From Acidimicrobiales bacterium (GTDB lineage Bacteria > Actinomycetota > Acidimicrobiia > Acidimicrobiales > Aldehydirespiratoraceae), in NCBI GenBank assembly GCA_029263195.1, contig JAJCXX010000071.1, positions 1 to 63,946 on the forward strand: a stretch of DNA of 63,946 nt, given 5' to 3'. Under the pieces are notes generated by a model. That model did no database searches and had not been told where the DNA came from. It worked only from the letters and a program-made list of their open reading frames with translations. This document shows positions 9,126 to 16,529 of the stretch, piece by piece. The translations under genes and the position numbers were made by a program. Position 1 is the stretch's first letter; each line of letters begins with the position of its first letter.

Positions 9126-10043
9126 TCAGCGGTGGTCCGTCGTCGCCCCGTTCGGGGCTGGGTGTTTTGGGTCGTCGCCTTCGCTGCTGACCGCTTCCCA
9201 GATCTCGCGGATCACGTCCTCGGCCCGGCGGTCTCCGCCTTCGTGGAGTCGTATGCGCCCCGACAGCGCGACCAGGGCCGAGTCGAGGCCGACCGATGGA
9301 TCCGACACGTCGGTGTCGCGGATGCGCGCCAGTCGACGGGCGACCTCGACCAGATCGATGGCTCCACGAACCGACGATCCGACTCGGATCTCGGGATGGC
9401 TCCTGGTGGCCCGAGTGACCGCCACCGCACGAAATCGCAGGTCCTCGTCGGCACCACCGGCTCGACGAGCGACGATGCCGTCCTCGTCGGCGGCCGACTG
9501 ATAATCCATGGTGATGCGGCAGATCCGATCGTAGATCGCGCCCGCAACCCGCGACGTGCCCACGTTGTCGAACGGGTTCATCGCGGCGACGATGCGAAAC
9601 CCGTCGGCCGCGGCGATCCGGCCGACCCGCGGAACGTTGAGATCACCCTCCGACATGACGGTGATCAGAAGATTGACCGTCTCCTCGGGCACTCGGTTGA
9701 GCTCTTCCACGTAGAGCAGAGATCCTTCTCGGAGGGCCTCAACCAGGGGCCCGTCCACGAAGACGTCGGGCGTGTATCCCTCTCCAAGAACTCTCGACGG
9801 ATCGAACTGCCCGGCGAGACGAGCCGGAGTGAGCTCAGCGTTGCCCTCGACGAACACGAACCCTCGGTGAGCGGCATCGGCCGCGGCTCGAAGCATGGTC
9901 GACTTGCCAGTGCCGGGCGGGCCCTCCAACAGCACGTGCCGGCCGGCGGCCAGCGCGGCGACGAGCAGCTCAAGCTCTCGACGGCGACCGACCATGGCCT
10001 CGTCGAGCGCGGCCAGAACGCTCCGGTCGTCGAGTTGGGTCAC
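9126..10043 (-). CDS. MoxR-family AAA+ ATPase
   Basis: MoxR-type chaperone ATPase, 305 residues. Walker A is GPPGTGKST at residues 41-49, Walker B is SLLYVEELNRVPEE, and sensor 1 is IVAAMNPFDNVG, followed by the helical lid. MoxR proteins pair with VWA-domain proteins to activate metalloenzymes. The gene starts 18 bases after the stop of the zinc alcohol dehydrogenase and is followed by the VWA gene, so the three are very likely one transcript. Confidence 0.92.
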   Translation of the reverse strand: MTQLDDRSVLAALDEAMVGRRRELELLVAALAAGRHVLLEGPPGTGKSTMLRAAADAAHRGFVFVEGNAELTPARLAGQFDPSRVLGEGYTPDVFVDGPLVEALREGSLLYVEELNRVPEETVNLLITVMSEGDLNVPRVGRIAAADGFRIVAAMNPFDNVGTSRVAGAIYDRICRITMDYQSAADEDGIVARRAGGADEDLRFRAVAVTRATRSHPEIRVGSSVRGAIDLVEVARRLARIRDTDVSDPSVGLDSALVALSGRIRLHEGGDRRAEDVIREIWEAVSSEGDDPKHPAPNGATTDHR

Positions 10044-10060
10044 GGAATCAGCCTCAGGAA

Positions 10061-11173
10061 TCAGTCGAATGTGATCACACCACGGATGTTCTTGTTGTTG
10101 AGCATGTCGTCGTAGCCCTGGTTGACCTCGTCGAGCGTGTAGGTGTTGGTGATCATCTCGTCGAGCTTGAGCTGACCGGCCTGATACATCGACAACAAGT
10201 TGGGGATCTCCTTGCGGGGAGCTACCGATCCGAACAAGCAGCCCTTGAGCTCCTGGTTCATCATGGCAAACGCAAACAGATTGAGCTGAACATCCATGCT
10301 CGCTTCGTTGGCGACCGCGGTGGCCACGACAGTTCCGCCCTTGCGGGTGAGGAACTGCGCCGGGAGGATCATGTCGCCGGTGAGCTCACCGGGGGTGAGG
10401 ATGGTGCTGTCGGCCATGACTCCCACGGTGAGGCCGCCGACCAGCGCCGATGCCTCGTCCATCGAGACCGCCGTGTGAGTGGCCCCGAAGTTCATGGCGC
10501 TCTCTCGCTTGAACTCCGACGGGTCGACTGCGATCACGTTCTTGGCACCAGCGGCATGGGCGCCTTGGACCGCCGAGATACCGACGCCGCCACATCCGAC
10601 CACCACGACGGTGTCGCCTGCCGTGACATCAGCGCGGTTGACCGCTGAGCCGTAGCCGGTGGTGACTCCGCAACTCACGAGAGCAGCCGGCCCGGCCGGG
10701 ATGTCTCGTTCGATCTTGATGGCACTGTCGATGCTGAGCACCATGTGTTCGGCGAACGTGCCCAACTTGAGCAATGGCGAGATGTCGGTGCCGTCGGACG
10801 CGTGGTGGCGAAATCCGCCGGCCATCATTCCGGGCTCGAGAAGCTGAGATCCGAGGTCGCACAGGTTTTGCATGCCCCGGGCGCACCAGGTGCACTTTCC
10901 GCACGACGGAATGAACGAACAAGCCACGTGATCGCCGACCTCGAACTCGGTGACTCCCTCTCCGAGAGCGATCACCTCGCCGGCGCCTTCGTGGCCCCCC
11001 ACGATCGGGAGAGGCACGCTCATGGAGCCGTTGTGGGCGTGTTCGTCGGAGTGGCACATGCCGGCCGCGAGAGTCTTGACCAGAATCTCACGGGGCTGGG
11101 GGCCGTCGAGTTCGATTTCCTCGACCATCCATGGAGTATTGATCTCACGCAGCACTGCAGCTCTGGTCTTCAT
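10061..11173 (-). CDS. Zinc alcohol dehydrogenase, NDMA-dependent (mycofactocin-associated) type
   Basis: Zinc-dependent medium-chain dehydrogenase, 370 residues. Catalytic zinc ligands C40 (GMCHSDEH) and H61 (GGHEGAGEV) and the structural zinc quartet C91-C94-C97-C105 (CGKCTWC..MQNLC) are intact. The Rossmann motif is GCGGVGISAVQGA. The sequence matches the branch known as NDMA-dependent alcohol dehydrogenases, whose bound nicotinamide is recycled by mycofactocin rather than by free NAD. Its place between a mycofactocin-type SDR and MoxR/VWA, downstream of mftE, supports that. I chose the ATG at 11173 (MKTRAAVLREINTPW), preceded by AGGTGAT. Confidence 0.88.
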   Translation of the reverse strand: MKTRAAVLREINTPWMVEEIELDGPQPREILVKTLAAGMCHSDEHAHNGSMSVPLPIVGGHEGAGEVIALGEGVTEFEVGDHVACSFIPSCGKCTWCARGMQNLCDLGSQLLEPGMMAGGFRHHASDGTDISPLLKLGTFAEHMVLSIDSAIKIERDIPAGPAALVSCGVTTGYGSAVNRADVTAGDTVVVVGCGGVGISAVQGAHAAGAKNVIAVDPSEFKRESAMNFGATHTAVSMDEASALVGGLTVGVMADSTILTPGELTGDMILPAQFLTRKGGTVVATAVANEASMDVQLNLFAFAMMNQELKGCLFGSVAPRKEIPNLLSMYQAGQLKLDEMITNTYTLDEVNQGYDDMLNNKNIRGVITFD

Positions 11174-11275
11174 GGCATCACCTTCCTGACGTCTCACGTG
11201 ACGTCGAACAACCGGACGGCGCGAACGTACCAGCGTCAACTGACGTTGTCAGTACGAGACCAGGCGAGCGCGCCG

Positions 11276-12109
11276 TCAGTTGGTGGCAGTCATCCCGCCA
11301 TCGACCGGTATCACCGCGCCGGTGATCGCCGACGCGTCGGGCGAGCAAAGCCAGGCGATGGTCGAGGCCACTTCGTCTGGCTCAATCAGGCGACCCAGTG
11401 GCTCCTGATGGGCCACGAACCGCTGAGTGTCTTCGATTCCGTAGATGGCGGCAGAGGCATCGAGGATATGTGTGGCGGTGGATCCGGGGGAAACCGCGTT
11501 GGCGGTCACCCCGGTTCCGGCGAGATCGGCCGCCAGCGAGCGCACGACTCCGATCACGCCGTGCTTGGCGGCGGCATATGCAGCCATGTGGTGCAATCCG
11601 AGAGAGCCGGCTGCCGAAGCCACGGCCACCACTCGGCCACATCCCAGCGGCGACGTTTCGAGGATCGCCGGGACAGCGGCCCTCACCGTTCGGTAGACGC
11701 CAGTGAGGTCGGTGTCGACAATCGAGTCCCATGTCTCGTCACCGACCTTCCAGAGCGGGACGCCCCCCGACACCACTCCGGCGGCCGCCACGACGGCATC
11801 GAGACGGCCGAACCTGTCGACGGCGTCGGCGACGGCCGAGTCGAGGGCCGACTGATCTCTCACGTCGGCCACCGCGGCCGCGGCTCGAGCGCCCGCGGCC
11901 GCCACCACCGAGTCGAGATCGGCCGGTGTGGCGAGCGGATACCCGATGGCCGGATTATCGGCGCATGAGTCGACAGCCATCACGGCCCAACCATCGGCCG
12001 CCAGGCGAAGTGCGGTGGCCGCGCCGATTCCTCGGGCCGCTCCGGTGATCAGTACGACAGGATCATCCACCAGACCAGCGTCGCACTCCCGGCGCCCCAC
12101 CGGGGTCAT
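11276..12109 (-). CDS. Mycofactocin-coupled SDR family oxidoreductase
   Basis: Short-chain dehydrogenase of 277 residues with ITGAARGIGAATALRLA (nucleotide binding), the N-terminal insertion VDSCADNPAIGYPLATPADL, the serine region VVAVASAAGSLG and the YAAAKHG catalytic motif. The YPLAT..DL insertion after the second strand is the hallmark of SDRs that co-occur with mycofactocin and hold NAD non-exchangeably. NAAG is altered to VAAAG. It sits between mftE and the NDMA-type alcohol dehydrogenase on the same strand. The segment between it and mftE (12110-12161) is a CGACCTCCC repeat. Confidence 0.88.
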   Translation of the reverse strand: MTPVGRRECDAGLVDDPVVLITGAARGIGAATALRLAADGWAVMAVDSCADNPAIGYPLATPADLDSVVAAAGARAAAAVADVRDQSALDSAVADAVDRFGRLDAVVAAAGVVSGGVPLWKVGDETWDSIVDTDLTGVYRTVRAAVPAILETSPLGCGRVVAVASAAGSLGLHHMAAYAAAKHGVIGVVRSLAADLAGTGVTANAVSPGSTATHILDASAAIYGIEDTQRFVAHQEPLGRLIEPDEVASTIAWLCSPDASAITGAVIPVDGGMTATN

Positions 12110-12161
12110 GCTCCCGACCCAACTCCCGACCGACCTCCCGACCTCCCGACCTCCCGACCGA

Positions 12162-12833
12162 CTATCGGACCGAAAGCTTCTCGACGGCGTCGGCGATCAA
12201 CTCCACCAGCAGACGTTCACCTTCATCGAGCGAAGCGCCCGTCGGGTCACCGAGCACTCCATTGGGGGTCACCGACATGAGCCCACCGCTCCGGAGTTCC
12301 CCCATCAGGCCCGAAATCGAGTCGGTGACGCCGGCTTCAGCACGATCTGTTCGAACAAGATCCGGCGCGATCGCGAGCATCAACGACGTCTCGGTGCGCC
12401 CGGCATGGGAGTCGGCACCGACGATCCGAGCCGACCAGGCCGCAAGGTCCCGACCCTCGTGTTTGCAAACCCTCGCCGCTTCGGTAACGGCGTCGTGATT
12501 GCCTCCGTGAGCGTTGATCAAGACCACTCGCGAGAACTCGGACCCGGTGTTGCGAACCAACTGAACGAGCAGCTCGGTGAGGGCTTCCGTGCCGATCGAC
12601 AACGTGCCCGCGAAACCGGCGTGTTCTCCCGAAGCGCCGATCGCCACGGTCGGGCCGATGATCAAATCACTCGATGCGGCAGCCACACCCGCGGCAATGG
12701 CCTCAGCGATCCGGGTGTCGGTGTCGAGAGGCAGATGTGGACCATGCTGCTCGGTCGCACCCAGAGGAATCACGAGTGTGAGCGGTGGCCTTCGCGACAC
12801 TTCGGGGGAAGTGTGCGACCCGAGGTCACTCAA
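12162..12833 (-). CDS. mftE: Mycofactocin maturation peptidase MftE (creatininase family)
   Basis: Creatininase-fold metallopeptidase. MftE cuts the C-terminal residues released after MftC action, giving the AHDP core. Family motifs are present: VIPLGATEQHGPHLPLDTDT (metal-binding Glu, His, Asp), INAHGGNHDA, and DSHAGRTETSLMLA. I chose the TTG at 12833 because it overlaps the stop of the upstream EtfB gene as TTGA; a GTG at 12800 or an ATG at 12902 are alternatives. It is the last gene of the coupled operon FadH/OYE, FadH/OYE, EtfA, FixC, FixX, EtfB, mftE, which ties the electron-transfer genes to the mycofactocin pathway. Confidence 0.92.
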   Translation of the reverse strand: MSDLGSHTSPEVSRRPPLTLVIPLGATEQHGPHLPLDTDTRIAEAIAAGVAAASSDLIIGPTVAIGASGEHAGFAGTLSIGTEALTELLVQLVRNTGSEFSRVVLINAHGGNHDAVTEAARVCKHEGRDLAAWSARIVGADSHAGRTETSLMLAIAPDLVRTDRAEAGVTDSISGLMGELRSGGLMSVTPNGVLGDPTGASLDEGERLLVELIADAVEKLSVR

Positions 12834-13846
12834 CGGTCGTGATCCGGCTCGCCGGCCGGCTCGTGGTCTGACGCCTGCTCTGGATCGGCCTCCACACCCC
12901 ATTCCGATAGCCGGTCGAGGAGCTGATCGGCCGCGGCTGACGGGTCGAGGTGCACGGCCTGGCTCGTCTCGCGTTCGACTAGAGCTCCAGCGATGGTCAT
13001 CAGTCGAATCCTCGGTTCGGGATCATCGGGGATCGGCAGGTTTCGTGAGCGAGGCCTGAACGGACCCGAGGCCACAACTCGATGCTTGGCGCTGCTCGAC
13101 GAGCTCGACGACTGGGCCCGACCTCGGGCCGCCGCGCCTTCGGTTCGAGTTGAACCTGCCCCGCGGACGCCTGCAAGCACATGTACCGGCTCGTCGGCGC
13201 TGGCCAAGACCGCTCTCAACCCGGCCCTTCGCAGATCGGTGCCGCCCTCGACCGACACGACACCGCGGTTGGTCAGGCGCACCCGCTCTCTTCGACCACC
13301 GTCGAGTCGCCGCTCGCCCTCGAGCACCACCCCAGCCAACCCAGCCGACCCAGCGGCCTCACTCCCCTGGGTGACCAAACCAACATCAGTGCAGCCGAGT
13401 GCCTGGGCCACGCCGAGTTCGTGAGCAAGGAAGGCCGGAAACGATCCGGTCCCGCGATCGACGCTCCAGTTTCCGCAGAACACGAAATCGACGTCGGCCA
13501 ATACGGGGGACACGGCCGCGGCGACATCAGCCGAATCGAGGGTGGGATCGATGTCGACCCTCGCGGCACGTGTGGCTCCGGTCGCGAGGGCATCACGCAG
13601 CATCGACTCCGATTCCGGAGGACCGGCACACACCACCGTCAACTCGAATGGTTCCCGGGTTTCTCCCGCATCGCCGCCGGAAGCCCGTCGTTCGAGCAGT
13701 TGATCGCCGAGGCTGAGGGCGGACTCCAGGGCGGCCTGATCGGCTCGGCTGGCCGCGAACCAACGCTGATCGGCCGCGGCCTCACCCGATAGCGGGTCGA
13801 TCTCGGGACGGGTGTCGACCCACTTCATGCACACGGCGACTCTCAC
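12830..13846 (-). CDS. Electron transfer flavoprotein beta subunit (mycofactocin-associated)
   Basis: EtfB/FixA-type protein of 338 residues. It opens VRVAVCMKWVDTRPEIDPLSG, followed by the FELTVVCAGPPESESMLRDALATGATRAARV strand-helix and the CGNWSVDRGTGSFPAFLAHELG motif equivalent to the conserved G-x-x-x-x-D...G-x-x-P-A-x-L-A segment of EtfB. It is longer than ordinary EtfB (about 250) owing to a C-terminal extension containing a Ser-rich linker. The GTG at 13846 lies 4 bases after the FixX stop. The extended open frame upstream of this GTG overlaps FixX out of frame and is not coding. It should form a heterodimer with the EtfA encoded nearby and bind FAD/AMP. Confidence 0.87.
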   Translation of the reverse strand: MRVAVCMKWVDTRPEIDPLSGEAAADQRWFAASRADQAALESALSLGDQLLERRASGGDAGETREPFELTVVCAGPPESESMLRDALATGATRAARVDIDPTLDSADVAAAVSPVLADVDFVFCGNWSVDRGTGSFPAFLAHELGVAQALGCTDVGLVTQGSEAAGSAGLAGVVLEGERRLDGGRRERVRLTNRGVVSVEGGTDLRRAGLRAVLASADEPVHVLAGVRGAGSTRTEGAAARGRAQSSSSSSSAKHRVVASGPFRPRSRNLPIPDDPEPRIRLMTIAGALVERETSQAVHLDPSAAADQLLDRLSEWGVEADPEQASDHEPAGEPDHDR

Positions 13847-13850
13847 CGGA

Positions 13851-14186
13851 TCAACTCCGCTTGAAGGCCACGCCGTGACCACCCTCGGGGTACGACCACG
13901 AAATGGCGCCCTCCCCATTGCAGACCATGTAGCAAGTACCGCACTCGAAGCACTGCTCGTAGTTGAAGAGCATTCCGCCGTCGCTGGTCGGCACGAACAG
14001 ATTGGCCGGGCACGCGACGATGCACGCCTTGGCGGGGCAGCCACGACACACACTCGAGTCGAGCGTGATGTGGGCCCGGCTCGATACGCGGAAGTCGACC
14101 GTGGCCATGCGGTCCTCGAAGGAGACAGGGGGCCACGCCGGGGCGGAGCTAGCCATCGTCGGATCCGGGGGGTCGGTGGCAAACAT
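13851..14186 (-). CDS. FixX-like ferredoxin
   Basis: Small (111 residue) ferredoxin-like protein with two cysteine clusters, VCRGCPAKACIVACP and CFECGTCYMVC, the pattern of FixX and of the ferredoxin domain of ETF-quinone oxidoreductase. It would carry electrons between the FixC-like flavoprotein and the quinone pool or EtfAB. Its ATG overlaps the FixC stop by one base (TGATG) and EtfB begins 4 bases after its stop, so the three are translationally linked. A downstream ATG at residue 27 (MATVDFRV) would give a more typical 85-residue FixX. Confidence 0.9.
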   Translation of the reverse strand: MFATDPPDPTMASSAPAWPPVSFEDRMATVDFRVSSRAHITLDSSVCRGCPAKACIVACPANLFVPTSDGGMLFNYEQCFECGTCYMVCNGEGAISWSYPEGGHGVAFKRS

Positions 14187-15520
14187 CAGCCGTAGGTCCG
14201 GGCACTACGCCACCCGTCGACGAGAATGTGGCGCATCTTCAAGCCCGACTTCCTGGCCGTGCGGAAGAACAGCCGAATGAGTCCGGGCTTGGGCTCGGGA
14301 TTCTCGACTCGGAACACTCCTTCGAGCAGATCACACACAAGCTGGGGGTACCGGAACTGAATCCGGTCGGACAGGACAAGGCCAGGGGCGTTGCGAAACT
14401 TCTTGTGATCGGCGAGAACGAAGGTGTCCTCCAACCGAGACCTGTAGTCGTCGACCATCGACTTGCCGATGCCGTCGTCACCTCGGTCGAGCCCGGCACA
14501 TGCCACCTCGGCCGCCGCTTGCCCGCCACCGATCGCGAAGTTGACACCCTCGAGCCACAGTCCGCCACCCAGGCAGAACGCCGCGGCATCGCCGGAGATG
14601 ATCAGACCCGGAGCGCCCAGGGTCGGCATGGCGTCGTAGCCCCCTTCGGGAATCAGGTGAGCCGAGTATTCCAGTAGCTCGGCTCCTCTCACCAGTGGAG
14701 CGACCATCGGATGGCCCTTGAGTTCGGCGATCAGCTTCTCGGCGCGATGCTCGGACTCGGCCAGATCGGAGAGCCGGAGCACCACGCCAACCGCGATCGA
14801 CTCGAGATTGGTGTAGATGAAGCCGCCGCCGGCAATGTCGCCGGTGCAGCCAATGATCTCGAGGTCGGCTCCCTCGTTTCCGACGAGACCGAAACGGTCC
14901 TCGATTGCTTCGCGGGGCAGCGCCAACACTTCCTTGGCCCCGAGCGTGAAGTGGGCGGTGTCGCCGGCGTGGGGGTAGAGCCCGGCGTCCTTGGCGATGA
15001 ACGAGTTGACTCCGTCGCACGCAATCACGACACGAGCGCTGAGATCGCCGTCCGGGCGATCGGTGCTGACCACTGAGAACCGGCCCGACGAGTCGCGGCT
15101 CACACCGGTGACAGTCGTGCTGCACACGAGAGTGGCTCCGGCCGCCACCGCGTGGTCGGCCAGCCAGGCATCGAAGTCGGGACGAAATGCTGTTGCGCCG
15201 TTGTAGGGAGCCTCACCCCATCCGGCTGATCGATAGTCGACGGTGAGGCTCTGCGTGGGGGTCATCACCACCGTCCCGCGGCGGGTCACCCACCTCTGAA
15301 CCGGGGCCTGTTCCCACCAGTTCGGTATCAGCGAGTCGAGAACTCGGCCGTAGATCACTCCACCGAACATGTTCTTGGAACCGGGAAAGGTTCCCCGTTC
15401 GATCAAACAGACCGACTTGCCAGACCGGGCCGCCACAAGAGCGGCGGTCGACCCGGCGGGGCCGGCCCCGACCACGATGATGTCGAAGTCAGTCTCAGCG
15501 GACGCGGCGGACTCAGTCAT
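14186..15520 (-). CDS. FixC-like FAD-dependent ETF-quinone oxidoreductase
   Basis: Flavoprotein of the FixC/geranylgeranyl-reductase superfamily, about 444 residues. The FAD-binding motif is FDIIVVGAGPAGSTAALVAA, followed by GKSVCLIERG and GSKNMFGGVIYG, the latter typical of FixC/ETF-QO. A second flavin motif GLIISGDAAAFCLGG.WLEGVNFAIGGG is intact. With FixX and EtfAB it would pass electrons to quinone. I chose the ATG at 15520, overlapping the end of EtfA by eight bases; in-frame ATGs at 15532 and 15544 are alternatives. Confidence 0.9.
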   Translation of the reverse strand: MTESAASAETDFDIIVVGAGPAGSTAALVAARSGKSVCLIERGTFPGSKNMFGGVIYGRVLDSLIPNWWEQAPVQRWVTRRGTVVMTPTQSLTVDYRSAGWGEAPYNGATAFRPDFDAWLADHAVAAGATLVCSTTVTGVSRDSSGRFSVVSTDRPDGDLSARVVIACDGVNSFIAKDAGLYPHAGDTAHFTLGAKEVLALPREAIEDRFGLVGNEGADLEIIGCTGDIAGGGFIYTNLESIAVGVVLRLSDLAESEHRAEKLIAELKGHPMVAPLVRGAELLEYSAHLIPEGGYDAMPTLGAPGLIISGDAAAFCLGGGLWLEGVNFAIGGGQAAAEVACAGLDRGDDGIGKSMVDDYRSRLEDTFVLADHKKFRNAPGLVLSDRIQFRYPQLVCDLLEGVFRVENPEPKPGLIRLFFRTARKSGLKMRHILVDGWRSARTYG

Positions 15521-16529
15521 CTTGACCGGCATCTCCTGTGGCACCCGGGGTTGATTCCTGATTTGTTTCCAGAACCAGCTCCCGAAGGCCGGGGTCGACT
15601 TCGAGCTGAAGCCGGTCGGCGAGTGCGATCAACATTCTCTGAGCGTCGCACACCAGATTGGTCTCGGCCATTGCCGCCATCGGGCAATTACCGTCGGTGT
15701 TGACGCTCACGATGTGGTCGGGCTCACCCAGACCGGAGATGTGCTGCACCGCCCCGCTGATGCCGAGCGCCACGTACACATCGGGGTTGATCATCGCGCC
15801 GGTGGTTCCGATCTGTCGCTCGAAAGGCAGCCATCCCCAATCGGTGATCACCCGGGTCGCCCCGAGCGACATTCCGAGTTCGGCCGCGACACGACCGGCC
15901 AGTTCCACGAATCCCTCGTGCTTCAGACCGGCTCCCACCGCCAGTATTCGGGAGGCTTCTACCAGGTCGAGTTCGGAGGCGTCGGGCGTGCTGACGCTGA
16001 CTACCACCGGGTCGGGGCCTGGGCTGCCTGGGCTGCTTGGTCTGTTTGGGCTGCCTGGGCTGCCTGGTACACCGATGGCTGGAGTTTGGAGGTCGGCCGG
16101 TATCCCCCTGACCCCCGGCTGCAAGGTGGCTACGAATGGCGTGTCGATCGCGTGGTGTTCGAGGACGAGGCCGCCGCGGCGCGCCACGGTGGCGCCGCCG
16201 GGCTCAACCGACACCGCTCCGGCCAGGAGTGGCCATTGGAGCAGAGCGGCGAGACACGGTGCCAGATCACGGCCGTCCGGCGAGCCGGGCAGAACCACGG
16301 CCGCGATGTTCTCGATGTCGTCCACGACACCAACGAGCCAAGTCGCCAGCACCGCCGGCTGAAGCCCGTCGATGTCGAACACCACAGCTCGGCCGTGGCA
16401 TTCGGCGATCGCTTCCAGTCCGCTGGCCGGGTACACCCCATCACGCGTGGCCACCACCGCGAGCATGTCAGGCGAGTCGGGCAACTCACGCGAGTCCGGC
16501 AAGTCAGTCAGGTCCGGCAAGTCAGTCAC
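15513..16529 (-). CDS. Electron transfer flavoprotein alpha subunit (mycofactocin-associated)
   Basis: EtfA/FixB-type protein, 338 residues. The C-terminal FAD domain is clear: ILAVGAGLKHEGFVELAGRV, WLPFERQIGTTGAMINPDVY, ALGISGAVQHISGL and VSVNTDGNCPMAAMAETNLV. The N-terminal domain is divergent and starts with a repeat-like stretch (DLPDLTDLPDSRELPDS) from GTG at 16529. A Pro/Ser/Gly linker (VPGSPGSPNRPSSPGSPGPD) is inserted before the FAD domain. The GTG overlaps the stop of the upstream FadH/OYE gene as GTGA. Confidence 0.88.
   Translation of the reverse strand: MTDLPDLTDLPDSRELPDSPDMLAVVATRDGVYPASGLEAIAECHGRAVVFDIDGLQPAVLATWLVGVVDDIENIAAVVLPGSPDGRDLAPCLAALLQWPLLAGAVSVEPGGATVARRGGLVLEHHAIDTPFVATLQPGVRGIPADLQTPAIGVPGSPGSPNRPSSPGSPGPDPVVVSVSTPDASELDLVEASRILAVGAGLKHEGFVELAGRVAAELGMSLGATRVITDWGWLPFERQIGTTGAMINPDVYVALGISGAVQHISGLGEPDHIVSVNTDGNCPMAAMAETNLVCDAQRMLIALADRLQLEVDPGLRELVLETNQESTPGATGDAGQDD

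Noticed and set aside
13850-14182. N-terminal extension of the EtfB frame through FixX
   Set aside because: It reads Pro/Arg/Ser-rich sequence out of frame with the clear FixX cysteine pattern; the EtfB start at GTG 13846 is better.
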